Assembly: GCA_019233415.1 (NCBI GenBank)
Contig: JAFAMK010000382.1
Coordinates: 1 to 16,798 of the forward strand
Origin: Vulcanimicrobiota bacterium
Lineage (GTDB): Bacteria; Vulcanimicrobiota; Vulcanimicrobiia; Vulcanimicrobiales; Vulcanimicrobiaceae
Direction of reading: 5' to 3'
DNA length: 16,798 bases
Shown here: piece after piece, positions 1-8,373 of the stretch
Layout: each line of letters starts with the position of its first letter
Numbering within the stretch: position 1 is the stretch's first letter
Translations under genes and position numbers: made by a program
Notes under the pieces: model-generated
Seen by the model: only the letters and a program-made list of their open reading frames with translations
What the model was told of the DNA's origin: nothing
The model's database searches: none

Positions 1-1637
<1,637 letters not shown>

Positions 1638-1646
1638 GTCTGCTGT

Positions 1647-1958
1647 CTAAACTCCGGCCGGAACGCCCGCATCCGTGAGGATCGCGAGAACGTCCTTTTC
1701 AGAAATGATGAGGTACTCTTTGCCTTCGAGCTTGATCTCCGAGCCCGAGTACTTCGAGTAGATGATGCGGTCGCCGACCGTCACGTCCATCGGCAGCTTG
1801 GTGCCATTGTCGAGCGTGCGGCCGGTGCCGACGGCGAGAACGCGGCCTTCCTGCGGCTTCTCTTTGGCCGTATCGGGAAGGAACACGCCCCCGGCGCTCT
1901 TCTCGGCCTGCTCCACGTGCTCGACGACCACGCGATCGCCCAGTGGCTTGAGATTCAC
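1647..1958 (-). CDS. groES: Co-chaperonin GroES (10 kDa)
   Basis: The heptameric lid of the GroEL chamber. The 103-residue protein starts MNLKPLGDRVVV, carries the mobile loop around residues 18-34 with the hydrophobic tripeptide in GGVFLPD that contacts GroEL, and has the GDRIIYSKYSG and EYLIISEKDVLAIL strands typical of the family. It is slightly longer than the common 94-97 residues because of a short C-terminal addition (TDAGVPAGV). The start is GTG. It is chosen because a strong GGAGGA (complement of 1968-1973) lies 9 nt upstream and because the conserved N-terminus begins there; the nearby ATG at 1968 is in another frame. It is the first gene of the groES-groEL operon, behind a CIRCE element, so heat-shock control by HrcA is expected. 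Identification is certain. Confidence 0.98.
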   Translation of the reverse strand: MNLKPLGDRVVVEHVEQAEKSAGGVFLPDTAKEKPQEGRVLAVGTGRTLDNGTKLPMDVTVGDRIIYSKYSGSEIKLEGKEYLIISEKDVLAILTDAGVPAGV

Positions 1959-1983
1959 GAAAAACCATCCTCCGTCACAACGC

Positions 1984-2010
1984 CTGGCACTGCTAGCACG
2001 AGAGTGCCAG
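1984..2010 (-). promoter_or_regulatory. CIRCE-type operator (HrcA binding site) of groESL
   Basis: On the minus strand two 9-base arms, CTGGCACTC and CAGTGCCAG, are separated by exactly 9 bases. This is the 9-9-9 layout of the CIRCE inverted repeat (consensus TTAGCACTC-N9-GAGTGCTAA). Eight of nine arm positions pair, and the GCACT/AGTGC cores match the consensus. It lies 26 nt upstream of the groES start codon, in the expected 5' leader position. The outer bases are CTG/CAG rather than TTA/TAA, a GC-shifted variant. Repression by HrcA is inferred; no hrcA gene is in the window. Confidence 0.82.
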
Positions 2011-2020
2011 CCGGAGTTCT

Positions 2021-2049
2021 ACGTTAGCAGACTCACTACCCGAGTGCAA
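2021..2049 (-). promoter_or_regulatory. Putative sigma70-like promoter of groESL
   Basis: On the minus strand TTGCAC (complement of 2044-2049) and TAACGT (complement of 2021-2026) are separated by 17 nt. That is a good -35 and a weak -10 at ideal spacing. Initiation would fall around 2013-2015, just before the CIRCE element, so a bound repressor would cover the start of transcription. The -10 match is only partial. Support comes mainly from position, since the gene upstream ends at 2063 and leaves only this gap. Confidence 0.5.
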
Positions 2050-2062
2050 GAGGCGGGCGGCG

Positions 2063-2491
2063 CTAGCGATGGCAGGACGAGAAGGCGCTGTAGGCTGCGA
2101 GGCTTGCCCCGCAGGGCCAAGGGATGAGGAAGAAGACCGCCGCTACGACCGCCATGGCACGGAGGAAGTCGGTCTGTTTTCCGCGCCGCCGGACTTTGAA
2201 CAGGAGCCACCAGGCGAGCGCGGCCAGGCCGACCACGATGGCCGATTCGACAGTCCCACTAACGATCTCGCCGGTTCCGCAGCCGCTCTTCGGGGCGTAG
2301 GGGTCCTCGCCGAACGCGCTGAGCACGACGGCGAGATTGAAGAAGGCGAGCACCGTCGCGACGATGAGCCCGGCGCACCCTCCACCGATGATCGCCTCGG
2401 GCGACACGCTGGGCAGCGGTGGTGGCTCGGCCGCCTTCGGGGACTCCGGTGGGGGTGCCGGCGGCTCAGGTGGAGGCTCGGGTGGGGTCAT
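2063..2491 (-). CDS. Unrecognised proline-rich membrane protein, last gene of the lgt-like/radical SAM operon
   Basis: I do not recognise this 142-residue protein. Residues 3-31 are strongly Pro/Glu-rich (MTPPEPPPEPPAPPPESP...) and probably cytosolic and flexible. Three hydrophobic segments follow, at about 34-60, 79-100 and 113-136. An RRRGK cluster after the second segment marks a cytosolic loop. A short loop between the first two contains SGCGTGE. The ATG is chosen because it overlaps the stop of the preceding gene as ATGA (2488-2491), the same junction style as the rest of the operon; the open frame runs further upstream, but only through that gene. It is co-oriented and translationally coupled, so it is likely to belong to the same pathway, perhaps as an anchor or scaffold for the radical SAM or Lgt-like enzyme. 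That role is inference. The groES promoter begins directly after it, with no visible terminator between. Confidence 0.7.
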   Translation of the reverse strand: MTPPEPPPEPPAPPPESPKAAEPPPLPSVSPEAIIGGGCAGLIVATVLAFFNLAVVLSAFGEDPYAPKSGCGTGEIVSGTVESAIVVGLAALAWWLLFKVRRRGKQTDFLRAMAVVAAVFFLIPWPCGASLAAYSAFSSCHR

Positions 2492-2751
2492 CTCGGCCAA
2501 AGTAGTCTCCAGGCCTCCTCGGCGACGATGACGGCGAAGACGACGACGACCCAGGGCGGCTTCACGAAGCAGCGCCACTCGCGCACGCCGTGCCGGGCCG
2601 CGGCGACGTACAGCATCGCCGCGGCGGCCGCGCAGACCAGGAGCGTGTAGCGCTGCAGCAGCAGCGCGAGAAACGCGGCCTTGCAGAACGTGAAGGCATA
2701 GCCTTCGAGGTCCTTGCCGCGTTCGAGGCGGCGTTCGTCCGGGTTCATCAT
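2488..2751 (-). CDS. Small unrecognised membrane protein (87 aa)
   Basis: The protein starts MMNPDERRLERGKDLEGY, a charged N-terminus. It then has a hydrophobic stretch at about 22-52, probably a hairpin of two short helices broken by QRY, a basic loop (RHGVREWR), and a further helix at about 66-84 (PPWVVVVFAVIVAEEAW). No family is recognised. The first ATG (2751) overlaps the stop of the radical SAM gene as ATGA (2748-2751); the adjacent second ATG (2748) is an equally possible start one codon later. Its own stop overlaps the start of the next gene in the same way. This double coupling supports it as a real gene and as a partner of its neighbours. Its function is unknown. Confidence 0.75.
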   Translation of the reverse strand: MMNPDERRLERGKDLEGYAFTFCKAAFLALLLQRYTLLVCAAAAAMLYVAAARHGVREWRCFVKPPWVVVVFAVIVAEEAWRLLWPR

Positions 2752-4253
2752 GCCAGCGCCTCGCGCGGGAGCGTCGCGGCGCGGGCGCGCTCGCGCACCT
2801 TCGGAAAGAGCCGCGTCGCGCAGAACGGCATCCGCACGACGTCGTTTCCCGCGCCGGCGACGTGGACGCAGCACTGTTCGAGCCGCTCTGTGATCAGCGT
2901 GTCGGCATCCATGAAGTGCTTGATCGTCACGCGCTTCACGCGCTCGCCGACGAAGCGCGCGGTCGCGCCCGGCGCGAACGCGAGCCGCAGCAGCTCGCCG
3001 AACCCGCCGAGGTCGCAGGCGGTGCAGATCGTGCGCAGGTGCGCGACCAGCTCGGGCCGCGAGAGCGTCATCGACTCCGACATCACGCCGGCGAGCGCGG
3101 TGCGCACCTGCGCGAGCGAGTCGGAGAACGCGATCGTGTTGCCGAGGACGCTGAGGCTGCGCCGCAGGTCCTCCTCGCCGACGATCGCCGCCAGTGACTT
3201 GAACGCGCCGTGGCGGTCGCCGAGAAAGTACCCGATCGAACAGCAGTCGGGGTGACTGCACGGCAGGGCGATCAGGTCGTGCGCGCGCACGCGACTCGCC
3301 GTCTGCTCTTCGATGCGCCGCAGTACGCCGGTCGTCGTCACGCGGCGCATCGGGTCGACCGACGGTGCACGTCCTGACGCGAAGACGGGCTGGAACATCA
3401 CGCCGCCGACGTACGGCGTCGCGAACGCCCGGCCGAGGACCGTGCCGATCTCGTCGGCGTTCTCGTTCGCGACGGTCATCACGAGCGTCGTGAACACGCG
3501 CGCCGACGAAAGCCGTTCGATCGCGCGCGCCTTGATTGCACGCAGGTCGGTTCCGCGCAGCGCGTGGTGCGTCGCCTCGCGCTCGCCGTCGTACTGCAGG
3601 TAGACTTCGACGCGGTCGCGCAGCCGCGCGAGCGCCGCGAGAAACGCGTCGTCGTTCGCGATGCGCACGCCGTTCGTGTTCAGCAGGATGCGCGTCACCG
3701 CGAGCGGTGCCAGCGCGTCGAGGATCGAACTGATTTCCGGGTGGACCGCCGGTTCGCCGCCGCTGATCATCACGACGTCGAGCTTGCCGTCTTCGCGCGC
3801 GATCGCCGTCTCGACGGCGTGTACGACTTCACGCAGCGGCAGGTACGACGACGCGGCCGGACTCGACGCGGTGAAGCAGGCGGGACACGTCAAGTTGCAC
3901 TGCGCGGTCACGTCGAGCAAGAAGATGCACGAGTGCTGCTGGTGGTTCGGTCCGAGGCCGTACTCGTAGCCGAGCGGCAGCGGGTAGAGCGTCTCGGTGT
4001 CGGGATTGATGACACGCGTCGGGACGCGCCACTGCTGCAAGTAGCGCCAGATCGCGGCGTCTTCTTCGTACAGCGACCAGACCTCGCCGTGACCGCGCCG
4101 GCACCAGCGGCGCAGGTACACCGCGCCGTCGCGCTCGACAAGGTGGCCGTCGAGCACGTCGGTCGGCCACTCCGGATCGAAGTCGGGATCGTCGGCGAAG
4201 CAGCGCGGGCAAACCGCGCGCACGCTCTTGAGCAGCGTGTAGTCGTGCAGCAT
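2748..4253 (-). CDS. Radical SAM enzyme of the MJ0619 / tetraether lipid synthase (Tes)-like family
   Basis: 501 residues. The core shows the radical SAM cluster motif C119-x3-C123-x2-C126 (CNLTCPAC), the SAM-contacting ISGGEP at 163-168, and NTNGV at 192-196. The N-terminal part has C15-x2-C18 and C51-x3-H55, a metal-binding knuckle seen in this family, and H104/H107/C109 just before the cluster. The C-terminal part carries PCSHPDCC (332-338), C410-x2-C413, HFMDA (446-450), QCCVH (460-464) and PFC (476-478). These match my recollection of archaeal MJ0619-type proteins, which hold several auxiliary metal centres. The characterised archaeal member joins the chain ends of two lipids to make tetraethers. 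Substrate here is unproven, but coupling to an Lgt-like gene (TGATG overlap at the start) favours a lipid. The start is set by that overlap; a longer open frame upstream lies inside the Lgt-like gene. Family call is fairly sure, reaction is inference. Confidence 0.85.
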   Translation of the reverse strand: MLHDYTLLKSVRAVCPRCFADDPDFDPEWPTDVLDGHLVERDGAVYLRRWCRRGHGEVWSLYEEDAAIWRYLQQWRVPTRVINPDTETLYPLPLGYEYGLGPNHQQHSCIFLLDVTAQCNLTCPACFTASSPAASSYLPLREVVHAVETAIAREDGKLDVVMISGGEPAVHPEISSILDALAPLAVTRILLNTNGVRIANDDAFLAALARLRDRVEVYLQYDGEREATHHALRGTDLRAIKARAIERLSSARVFTTLVMTVANENADEIGTVLGRAFATPYVGGVMFQPVFASGRAPSVDPMRRVTTTGVLRRIEEQTASRVRAHDLIALPCSHPDCCSIGYFLGDRHGAFKSLAAIVGEEDLRRSLSVLGNTIAFSDSLAQVRTALAGVMSESMTLSRPELVAHLRTICTACDLGGFGELLRLAFAPGATARFVGERVKRVTIKHFMDADTLITERLEQCCVHVAGAGNDVVRMPFCATRLFPKVRERARAATLPREALA

Positions 4254-4936
4254 CAGACCGGCACCGTGCGCCGGCGAAGCAGCGCGCGCAGGCGCCAAGC
4301 GAAGAACACGAACCCTCCCATGCAGGCGTACTGCGCGAGCGTGAACCCGCCGTACGACGGCACTTCGCGGTAGAACTCGACGACGAAGCGCAGCGCGCAA
4401 AACACCGCGCCCTGCGTGTAGAAAATGCCGTTCTCCGGCAGGACGCGGCACCGGTCGAGCCACGCGACGAGCGCTAGCGTCGCGAGCGCGGCGAACGCCG
4501 AGTAGAGCTGGGTCGGATGGCGCGGCTCGCCGTGGTCGTGGACCGCCCACGCGACGTGCGCGACCTTCCCGTAGCAGCAGCCCGCGAAGAAGCAGCCGAT
4601 CCGGCCGACCGCCTCGCCCCCGGCGATCGCGAAGGCGAACAGGTCGCCGAGCGGGCGCCGAAGCCCAACGCTGCGCTTGGCCGCGATCACCGCGAGCCAG
4701 CCGCCGGCGACGCCGCCGAGGACGGTCTTCCCGGGCTCGCCCGAGACCGCGAGCTGCACGATGTACGCCCCGACCAGGCCGCCGAGCAGTGCCGCCACCG
4801 CGACGGCGCGCACGTCGCGGTCGTCCATCCCGCGCCGCCGGGCGGCCCACACGAACAGCGCGAGGCCGACGGCGTATGCCAGGACGTACGCGCCGGCCGA
4901 CACCGCGAACCGAAGCTGTTCCGGCAGCTCGTCCAT
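4253..4936 (-). CDS. Lgt-like membrane protein (prolipoprotein diacylglyceryl transferase family)
   Basis: 227 residues with about six or seven hydrophobic segments. Family signatures are present: GRIGCFFAGCCYG at 111-123 (counterpart of the Lgt GRxGNFxNxE signature), HPTQLYSA at 140-147, and R183FVVEFYRE191 (counterpart of the late essential arginine region). Lgt moves the diacylglyceryl group of phosphatidylglycerol to the lipobox cysteine of prolipoproteins at the cytoplasmic membrane. Here the signature has Cys in place of Asn (115) and no Glu at its end, and the protein is shorter than E. coli Lgt (291). Such Cys variants also occur in Lgt-family paralogues, so this may be the housekeeping enzyme or a specialised relative. 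It heads the operon, and its stop overlaps the radical SAM start by one base. GAAGG lies about 10 nt upstream of the ATG. The role as general Lgt versus dedicated lipid transferase is open. Confidence 0.85.
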   Translation of the reverse strand: MDELPEQLRFAVSAGAYVLAYAVGLALFVWAARRRGMDDRDVRAVAVAALLGGLVGAYIVQLAVSGEPGKTVLGGVAGGWLAVIAAKRSVGLRRPLGDLFAFAIAGGEAVGRIGCFFAGCCYGKVAHVAWAVHDHGEPRHPTQLYSAFAALATLALVAWLDRCRVLPENGIFYTQGAVFCALRFVVEFYREVPSYGGFTLAQYACMGGFVFFAWRLRALLRRRTVPV

Positions 4937-4974
4937 GCAGGCGCCCTTCTTCAGGCGGGGTACATCGCCCTTAC

Positions 4975-5472
4975 ATGCGTCACGTGACCCGCGTCGCCGT
5001 CGAGCGGATCGCCCGCTGCCCCTTCTCGATCGCGCACGAGTACGCCGAGGACTACCTGCGCGACGCCGAGCGCGCGGTGACGATCCGCGTTCCCGTTCGC
5101 GACGCGCTGCGCGCGCTGAGCGGAAAAGGTCGCAAGCCCGTGCAGCTCGTCTTCGCGCTGCACCCCGACGAGACGGAGAGCGGGCGCGGTCACGACGCGA
5201 TGCTCGTCGAATGGCGCGCCGGCACGCGGCTCTTCCCCGACTTCCACGGGACGCTGCGGCTGCGCATCGCGACGGTCGACACGACGCGGCTGACGTTCGA
5301 AGGCGCCTATCGCCCGCCGCTCGGCCGGTCCGGGATCATCTTCGACGTGCTGATCGGGCGCTTCATCGCCCGCGCCGCGATGGCCGGGTTGCTACGCCGG
5401 ATCGTCGAGGCGCTGGAGTACCGCGAGGCCGAGTACCGGGCGCGGTTCGGGCCGTCGGGGATCGTCATCTAA
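4975..5472 (+). CDS. SRPBCC (START/polyketide-cyclase fold)-like protein
   Basis: 165 residues, no signal peptide, probably cytosolic. The pattern suits the helix-grip SRPBCC fold, which binds hydrophobic ligands. It has a first strand and short helices (RCPFSIAHEYAEDYLRD), a central set of strands (AMLVEWRAG, GTLRLRIATVD, RLTFEGAYRPP), and a long amphipathic C-terminal helix (DVLIGRFIARAAMAGLLRRIVEALEY). I recognise no catalytic residues and cannot name a ligand. The ATG at 4975 is chosen because conserved-looking sequence starts directly after it; a GTG at 4984 is possible. Only 38 bp separate it from the divergent Lgt-like gene, so promoters must overlap coding sequence or each other. It is followed 21 nt later by a membrane protein gene and then alr, forming a likely operon. 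The fold assignment is by eye. Confidence 0.7.
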   Translation: MRHVTRVAVERIARCPFSIAHEYAEDYLRDAERAVTIRVPVRDALRALSGKGRKPVQLVFALHPDETESGRGHDAMLVEWRAGTRLFPDFHGTLRLRIATVDTTRLTFEGAYRPPLGRSGIIFDVLIGRFIARAAMAGLLRRIVEALEYREAEYRARFGPSGIVI

Positions 5473-5493
5473 CCTTCGCGAAGGGCCGACGAC

Positions 5494-5970
5494 GTGGAAC
5501 GAACCATCGCGCTGCGCAGTCAGATCACCGCGGGCCTCGTCGCGGGCATCGTCGCCGGCATCGTGATGGACGCCGCCTACCTTGCGATGCAGTACGCGAC
5601 CGGCGTCCCGGCCGAAAAGCTGCTGGGGCTGTACGTCTTCGTTGCCTCCGCGGTTCTCGGGCCGAGCGCGTACGGCAATCCGAATGCGATCGGGATCGGG
5701 ATCGTGCTGCACTTCTGCGTCGCGGTCGGCTGGGCGCTGGGCTACGTCTACCTCGTGCGCACGCAGCCGCAGCTGTTGCGGCTGCCGTGGCTCTCGGGCG
5801 CGGTGTTCGGTCTGGTCGTCTACGTCTTCATGCAACTCGTGCTGCTGTATGCCGGAATCTATCACCGGCCGGCGTCGCCGGCGGAACTCGCGATGCAGCT
5901 GCTCGCGCACCTGCTCTTCTACGGCACCACGGTCGCGCTGGTCGTCTCGCTGATGCTGCGGCGCGCGTGA
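5494..5970 (+). CDS. Four-helix integral membrane protein, unknown function
   Basis: 158 residues, with hydrophobic segments at about 12-33, 65-87, 99-121 and 132-154, and a weaker one at 43-58. His73 sits within GIVLHFCVAVGWALGY, and His139 lies in the last helix. A Gly-rich first helix (GLVAGIVAGIVMDAAY) suggests close helix packing. I do not recognise the family; it loosely resembles small inner-membrane proteins of the YagU type, but I would not assign it. The start is GTG with AAGGG about 10 nt upstream. The stop overlaps the alr start as GTGA (5967-5970), so translation is coupled to alanine racemase. A link to envelope synthesis is possible from context only. Confidence 0.85.
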   Translation: MERTIALRSQITAGLVAGIVAGIVMDAAYLAMQYATGVPAEKLLGLYVFVASAVLGPSAYGNPNAIGIGIVLHFCVAVGWALGYVYLVRTQPQLLRLPWLSGAVFGLVVYVFMQLVLLYAGIYHRPASPAELAMQLLAHLLFYGTTVALVVSLMLRRA

Positions 5971-7082
5971 TCGCCGAGATCGCGGTCGACCTCGCCGCGA
6001 TCGCGCGCAACGCCGACGCGCTCGCGCGGCTCGTCGCGCCGGCGCGGCTCACCGCGGTCGTAAAGGCGAACGCATACGGGCACGGCCTCGTCGCGGTCGC
6101 GCGCGCGCTCGCGCCGCACGCGGCGCGCCTGTGCGTCTACGAGTTGGACGAAGCGGTCGTGCTGCGCGACGCGGGAATCGACGCGCCGGTTCACGTGCTC
6201 GGGCCGATCGCCCCCGGCGACCTCGACGTCGCACACGCCGCCGACGTGCAGGTGACGCTGTGGGATCGCGACTTGTACGCGCGGCAGGTTGCGAGCGTTG
6301 CGCGACGACGCGGTCGTCCGTTCGCGGTTCATGCGAAGATCGAGACGGGCGTCGTGCGGCTCGGGCTGACCCCGGACGAAGCACCCGACGCGCTCGCGCG
6401 CTATGCGGCGACGCCGGAATTCGCACTGGTCGGCGCGTTCACGCACCTTGCCGCCGCGGAGGAGATCGACTCGGGGTTCACGCTGCAGCAGCTCGCACGT
6501 TTCGATGCGGCGACGCGCGCGCTCGATCCGCGCATCGAACGCCACGCCGCAGCGACGGCGGCGGCTGTGCTGTGGCCGGAGACGCGTCTGAGCGCGGTGC
6601 GCTGCGGGATCGGGTTGTACGGCATTTGGCCGAGCAGCGAGAGCGCCACGCCGATGCGCGCGCGCGGACTCGAACTCGAACCGGCGCTGACGTGGCGCAC
6701 GCGGATCGTCGCCCTGCACGCGATCGACGAAGGGACGAGCGTCGGCTATGGGCGGACGTGGCATGCGGGGCGACGCGCGCTGATCGCGACGCTCCCGATC
6801 GGCTACGCCGAGGGGCTCCCGCGCGCCGCGGGGAACGCGGCGCACGTGCTCGTGCGCGGAACGCGGGTCCCGCTCGTCGGCCGGGTCTGCATGGACATGG
6901 CGTTCGCCGACGTGACCGACGTCACGGACGTCGGGGTCGGCGACGCCGTGACGCTGATCGGCACCGACGGCGCCGCACGCATCGACGCCGAGGAGCTGGC
7001 GGCCGCCTGCGGCACGATCGGCTACGAAGTCGTCGCTCGCCTCCCCGCGCACGTCCCACGCACGTTCAGCGAGACGAGGTGA
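5967..7082 (+). CDS. alr: Alanine racemase
   Basis: PLP enzyme that interconverts L- and D-alanine and so supplies D-alanine for peptidoglycan. 371 residues, family-typical length. The PLP lysine is K33 in AVVKANAYGHG. KIETGVVRLGL at 124-134 corresponds to the KxDTGMxRLG segment, with R131 contacting the cofactor phenolate. The second catalytic base is Y261 in SVGYGRTW. IGYAEGLPR (278-286) and VCMDM (307-311) are the usual C-terminal domain motifs. The start is GTG overlapping the upstream stop; residues IAEIAVDLAAIARN match the canonical N-terminus directly after it. The downstream stalk-domain gene begins 4 nt later, and AGGTGA at the end of alr doubles as that gene's ribosome binding site. 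Identification is sure. Confidence 0.97.
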   Translation: MIAEIAVDLAAIARNADALARLVAPARLTAVVKANAYGHGLVAVARALAPHAARLCVYELDEAVVLRDAGIDAPVHVLGPIAPGDLDVAHAADVQVTLWDRDLYARQVASVARRRGRPFAVHAKIETGVVRLGLTPDEAPDALARYAATPEFALVGAFTHLAAAEEIDSGFTLQQLARFDAATRALDPRIERHAAATAAAVLWPETRLSAVRCGIGLYGIWPSSESATPMRARGLELEPALTWRTRIVALHAIDEGTSVGYGRTWHAGRRALIATLPIGYAEGLPRAAGNAAHVLVRGTRVPLVGRVCMDMAFADVTDVTDVGVGDAVTLIGTDGAARIDAEELAAACGTIGYEVVARLPAHVPRTFSETR

Positions 7083-7086
7083 TGCC

Positions 7087-8367
7087 GTGATCCTTGCGCT
7101 GTCGTTTGCTGCCTACGCGGTCACGATGGACGGACGCCCGGTGTTGCCGCACGCGCGCGCGGCAGTCGTTGACGGGCACGTGCTGCTGCCGGTGCGCGCG
7201 CTCGGCGAGGCGCTTGGCGCCGACGTGGGCTACGACGGGAGCGCGCACACGATCACCGTGCAGCGCGGCGCGCACGTCGCGACGATCCGCGCGCGCGGCG
7301 CGGTTCGCATCGTGCGCGGCAGCGCGTACGCGCCGCTGCGCGCGGTTGCGACTGCCTTCGGGCTCGGCGTCGCGTACGACGGGCATGCGCGCACCGTCGC
7401 GCTGAGCGATGCGCGTACTTCGGCAACGACCGTGCCGAGCAACGCACCGCAGACGGCGTACAGTTACGCGCGACCCACGACGCTGCCGTCCGACGGTGCC
7501 GAGGTTCACGACCCGTATCCTTCGCTCAGCGCGCGGTTCGCGGACGCCGGTTCGCTCGACCCGAGTACGCTGCGCGTGACCCTCGACGGACGCGACGTCA
7601 GCGGCGACGCTTCGGTGATCGGCGATCAGGTGCTCTACACGCCGCGCACCGCGCTCGCAGCCGGACGGCACTCGGTGTTCGTCGCGGTCGGGGACGTGCG
7701 GGGTGGGACGAACCAAGCGTCGTGGTCGTTCACCGACACGTTCGCGTTCGTCAACGCGCCGCCGCCGACGCCGTATCCCATTCAGGCGATCTGGATCGAC
7801 CGCTGGATCACGCCCGGGACGAATCAGTTCGACGTCTACGTGCAAGGTGCGCCCGGGATGGTCGGGTATGTCGGCGTCGACGGCGTCGGCGACATTTTCC
7901 CGCTGCGCGTCTACGCCGCCGATGCGTACGTCGCGCACGTGCTCGTCCCCGACGGCGTGAACCAGCCCTTCGCGCGCGTCGCGGCGCGCATCACGCTGCC
8001 GAACGGCGTCCAGCAATTCATCGTCCTTCCGCAAACGGTCAGCCTCATCACCCCGATCAAACCGCTCTCGCAAGCCGGCTACCCCAGCCCGACACCGACC
8101 CCGACCCGCATCCTGCGCCCCACTCCCGGCCTACGCCGGCCCATCGACACACCGCCGTCGGTCCCACTCGCGCCACAGAGGCGTATGCTTAGCACGACGC
8201 CCGCTCCGGTACGCACTGCTGCGCCTGCGCGCACGCCCACACCAACGGCTACACCGGTAGCATCGCCATCGCCATCGCCGTCACCGACGCCAGCGCCAAC
8301 GCGTACACCACAGCGACGACCGCTCACGAAACCAAAGCCGACGCCATCACCGACGCCGGCTCCGTAG
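7087..8367 (+). CDS. Exported stalk-domain (copper amine oxidase N-terminal-like) protein with Ig-like domain and Thr/Pro/Ser tail
   Basis: 426 residues. A very short hydrophobic leader (MILALSFAAYA) ends in an AYA cleavage-like site. Residues 14-105 contain two half-repeats of the copper amine oxidase N-terminal stalk type: VLLPVRALGEALGADVGYD, then YAPLRAVATAFGLGVAYD. These domains are surface-associated and are not catalytic on their own. Residues about 135-215 look like a bacterial Ig-like domain (STLRVTLDGRDVSG, VLYTP, GRHSVFVAVGD, WSFTDTF), followed by another beta-rich domain at about 225-325. From about 330 onward the protein is a disordered Pro/Thr/Ser/Arg-rich tail built of TP and SP repeats, resembling a wall-spanning or glycosylated spacer. 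The start is GTG with AGGTGA 5-6 nt before it; no longer leader is available in frame. It sits 4 nt after alr, suggesting an envelope role. It ends only 6 nt from the convergent hisA stop. Confidence 0.82.
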   Translation: MILALSFAAYAVTMDGRPVLPHARAAVVDGHVLLPVRALGEALGADVGYDGSAHTITVQRGAHVATIRARGAVRIVRGSAYAPLRAVATAFGLGVAYDGHARTVALSDARTSATTVPSNAPQTAYSYARPTTLPSDGAEVHDPYPSLSARFADAGSLDPSTLRVTLDGRDVSGDASVIGDQVLYTPRTALAAGRHSVFVAVGDVRGGTNQASWSFTDTFAFVNAPPPTPYPIQAIWIDRWITPGTNQFDVYVQGAPGMVGYVGVDGVGDIFPLRVYAADAYVAHVLVPDGVNQPFARVAARITLPNGVQQFIVLPQTVSLITPIKPLSQAGYPSPTPTPTRILRPTPGLRRPIDTPPSVPLAPQRRMLSTTPAPVRTAAPARTPTPTATPVASPSPSPSPTPAPTRTPQRRPLTKPKPTPSPTPAP

Positions 8368-8373
8368 CGCGGT

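Noticed and set aside
1699..1968. ATG-initiated 89-codon frame overlapping the groES start
   Set aside because: Out of frame with groES and its ATG lies within the groES ribosome binding site region. GroES homology fits only the GTG at 1958.
4254..4850. Upstream extension of the radical SAM reading frame
   Set aside because: This stretch overlaps the Lgt-like gene in another frame and reads as Arg-rich low-information sequence. The TGATG junction gives the natural start at 4253.
8261..8278. Threefold hexamer CATCGC as a regulatory or phase-variable repeat
   Set aside because: It codes for alternating Ser-Pro in the disordered tail, and a unit of six bases cannot shift the frame.
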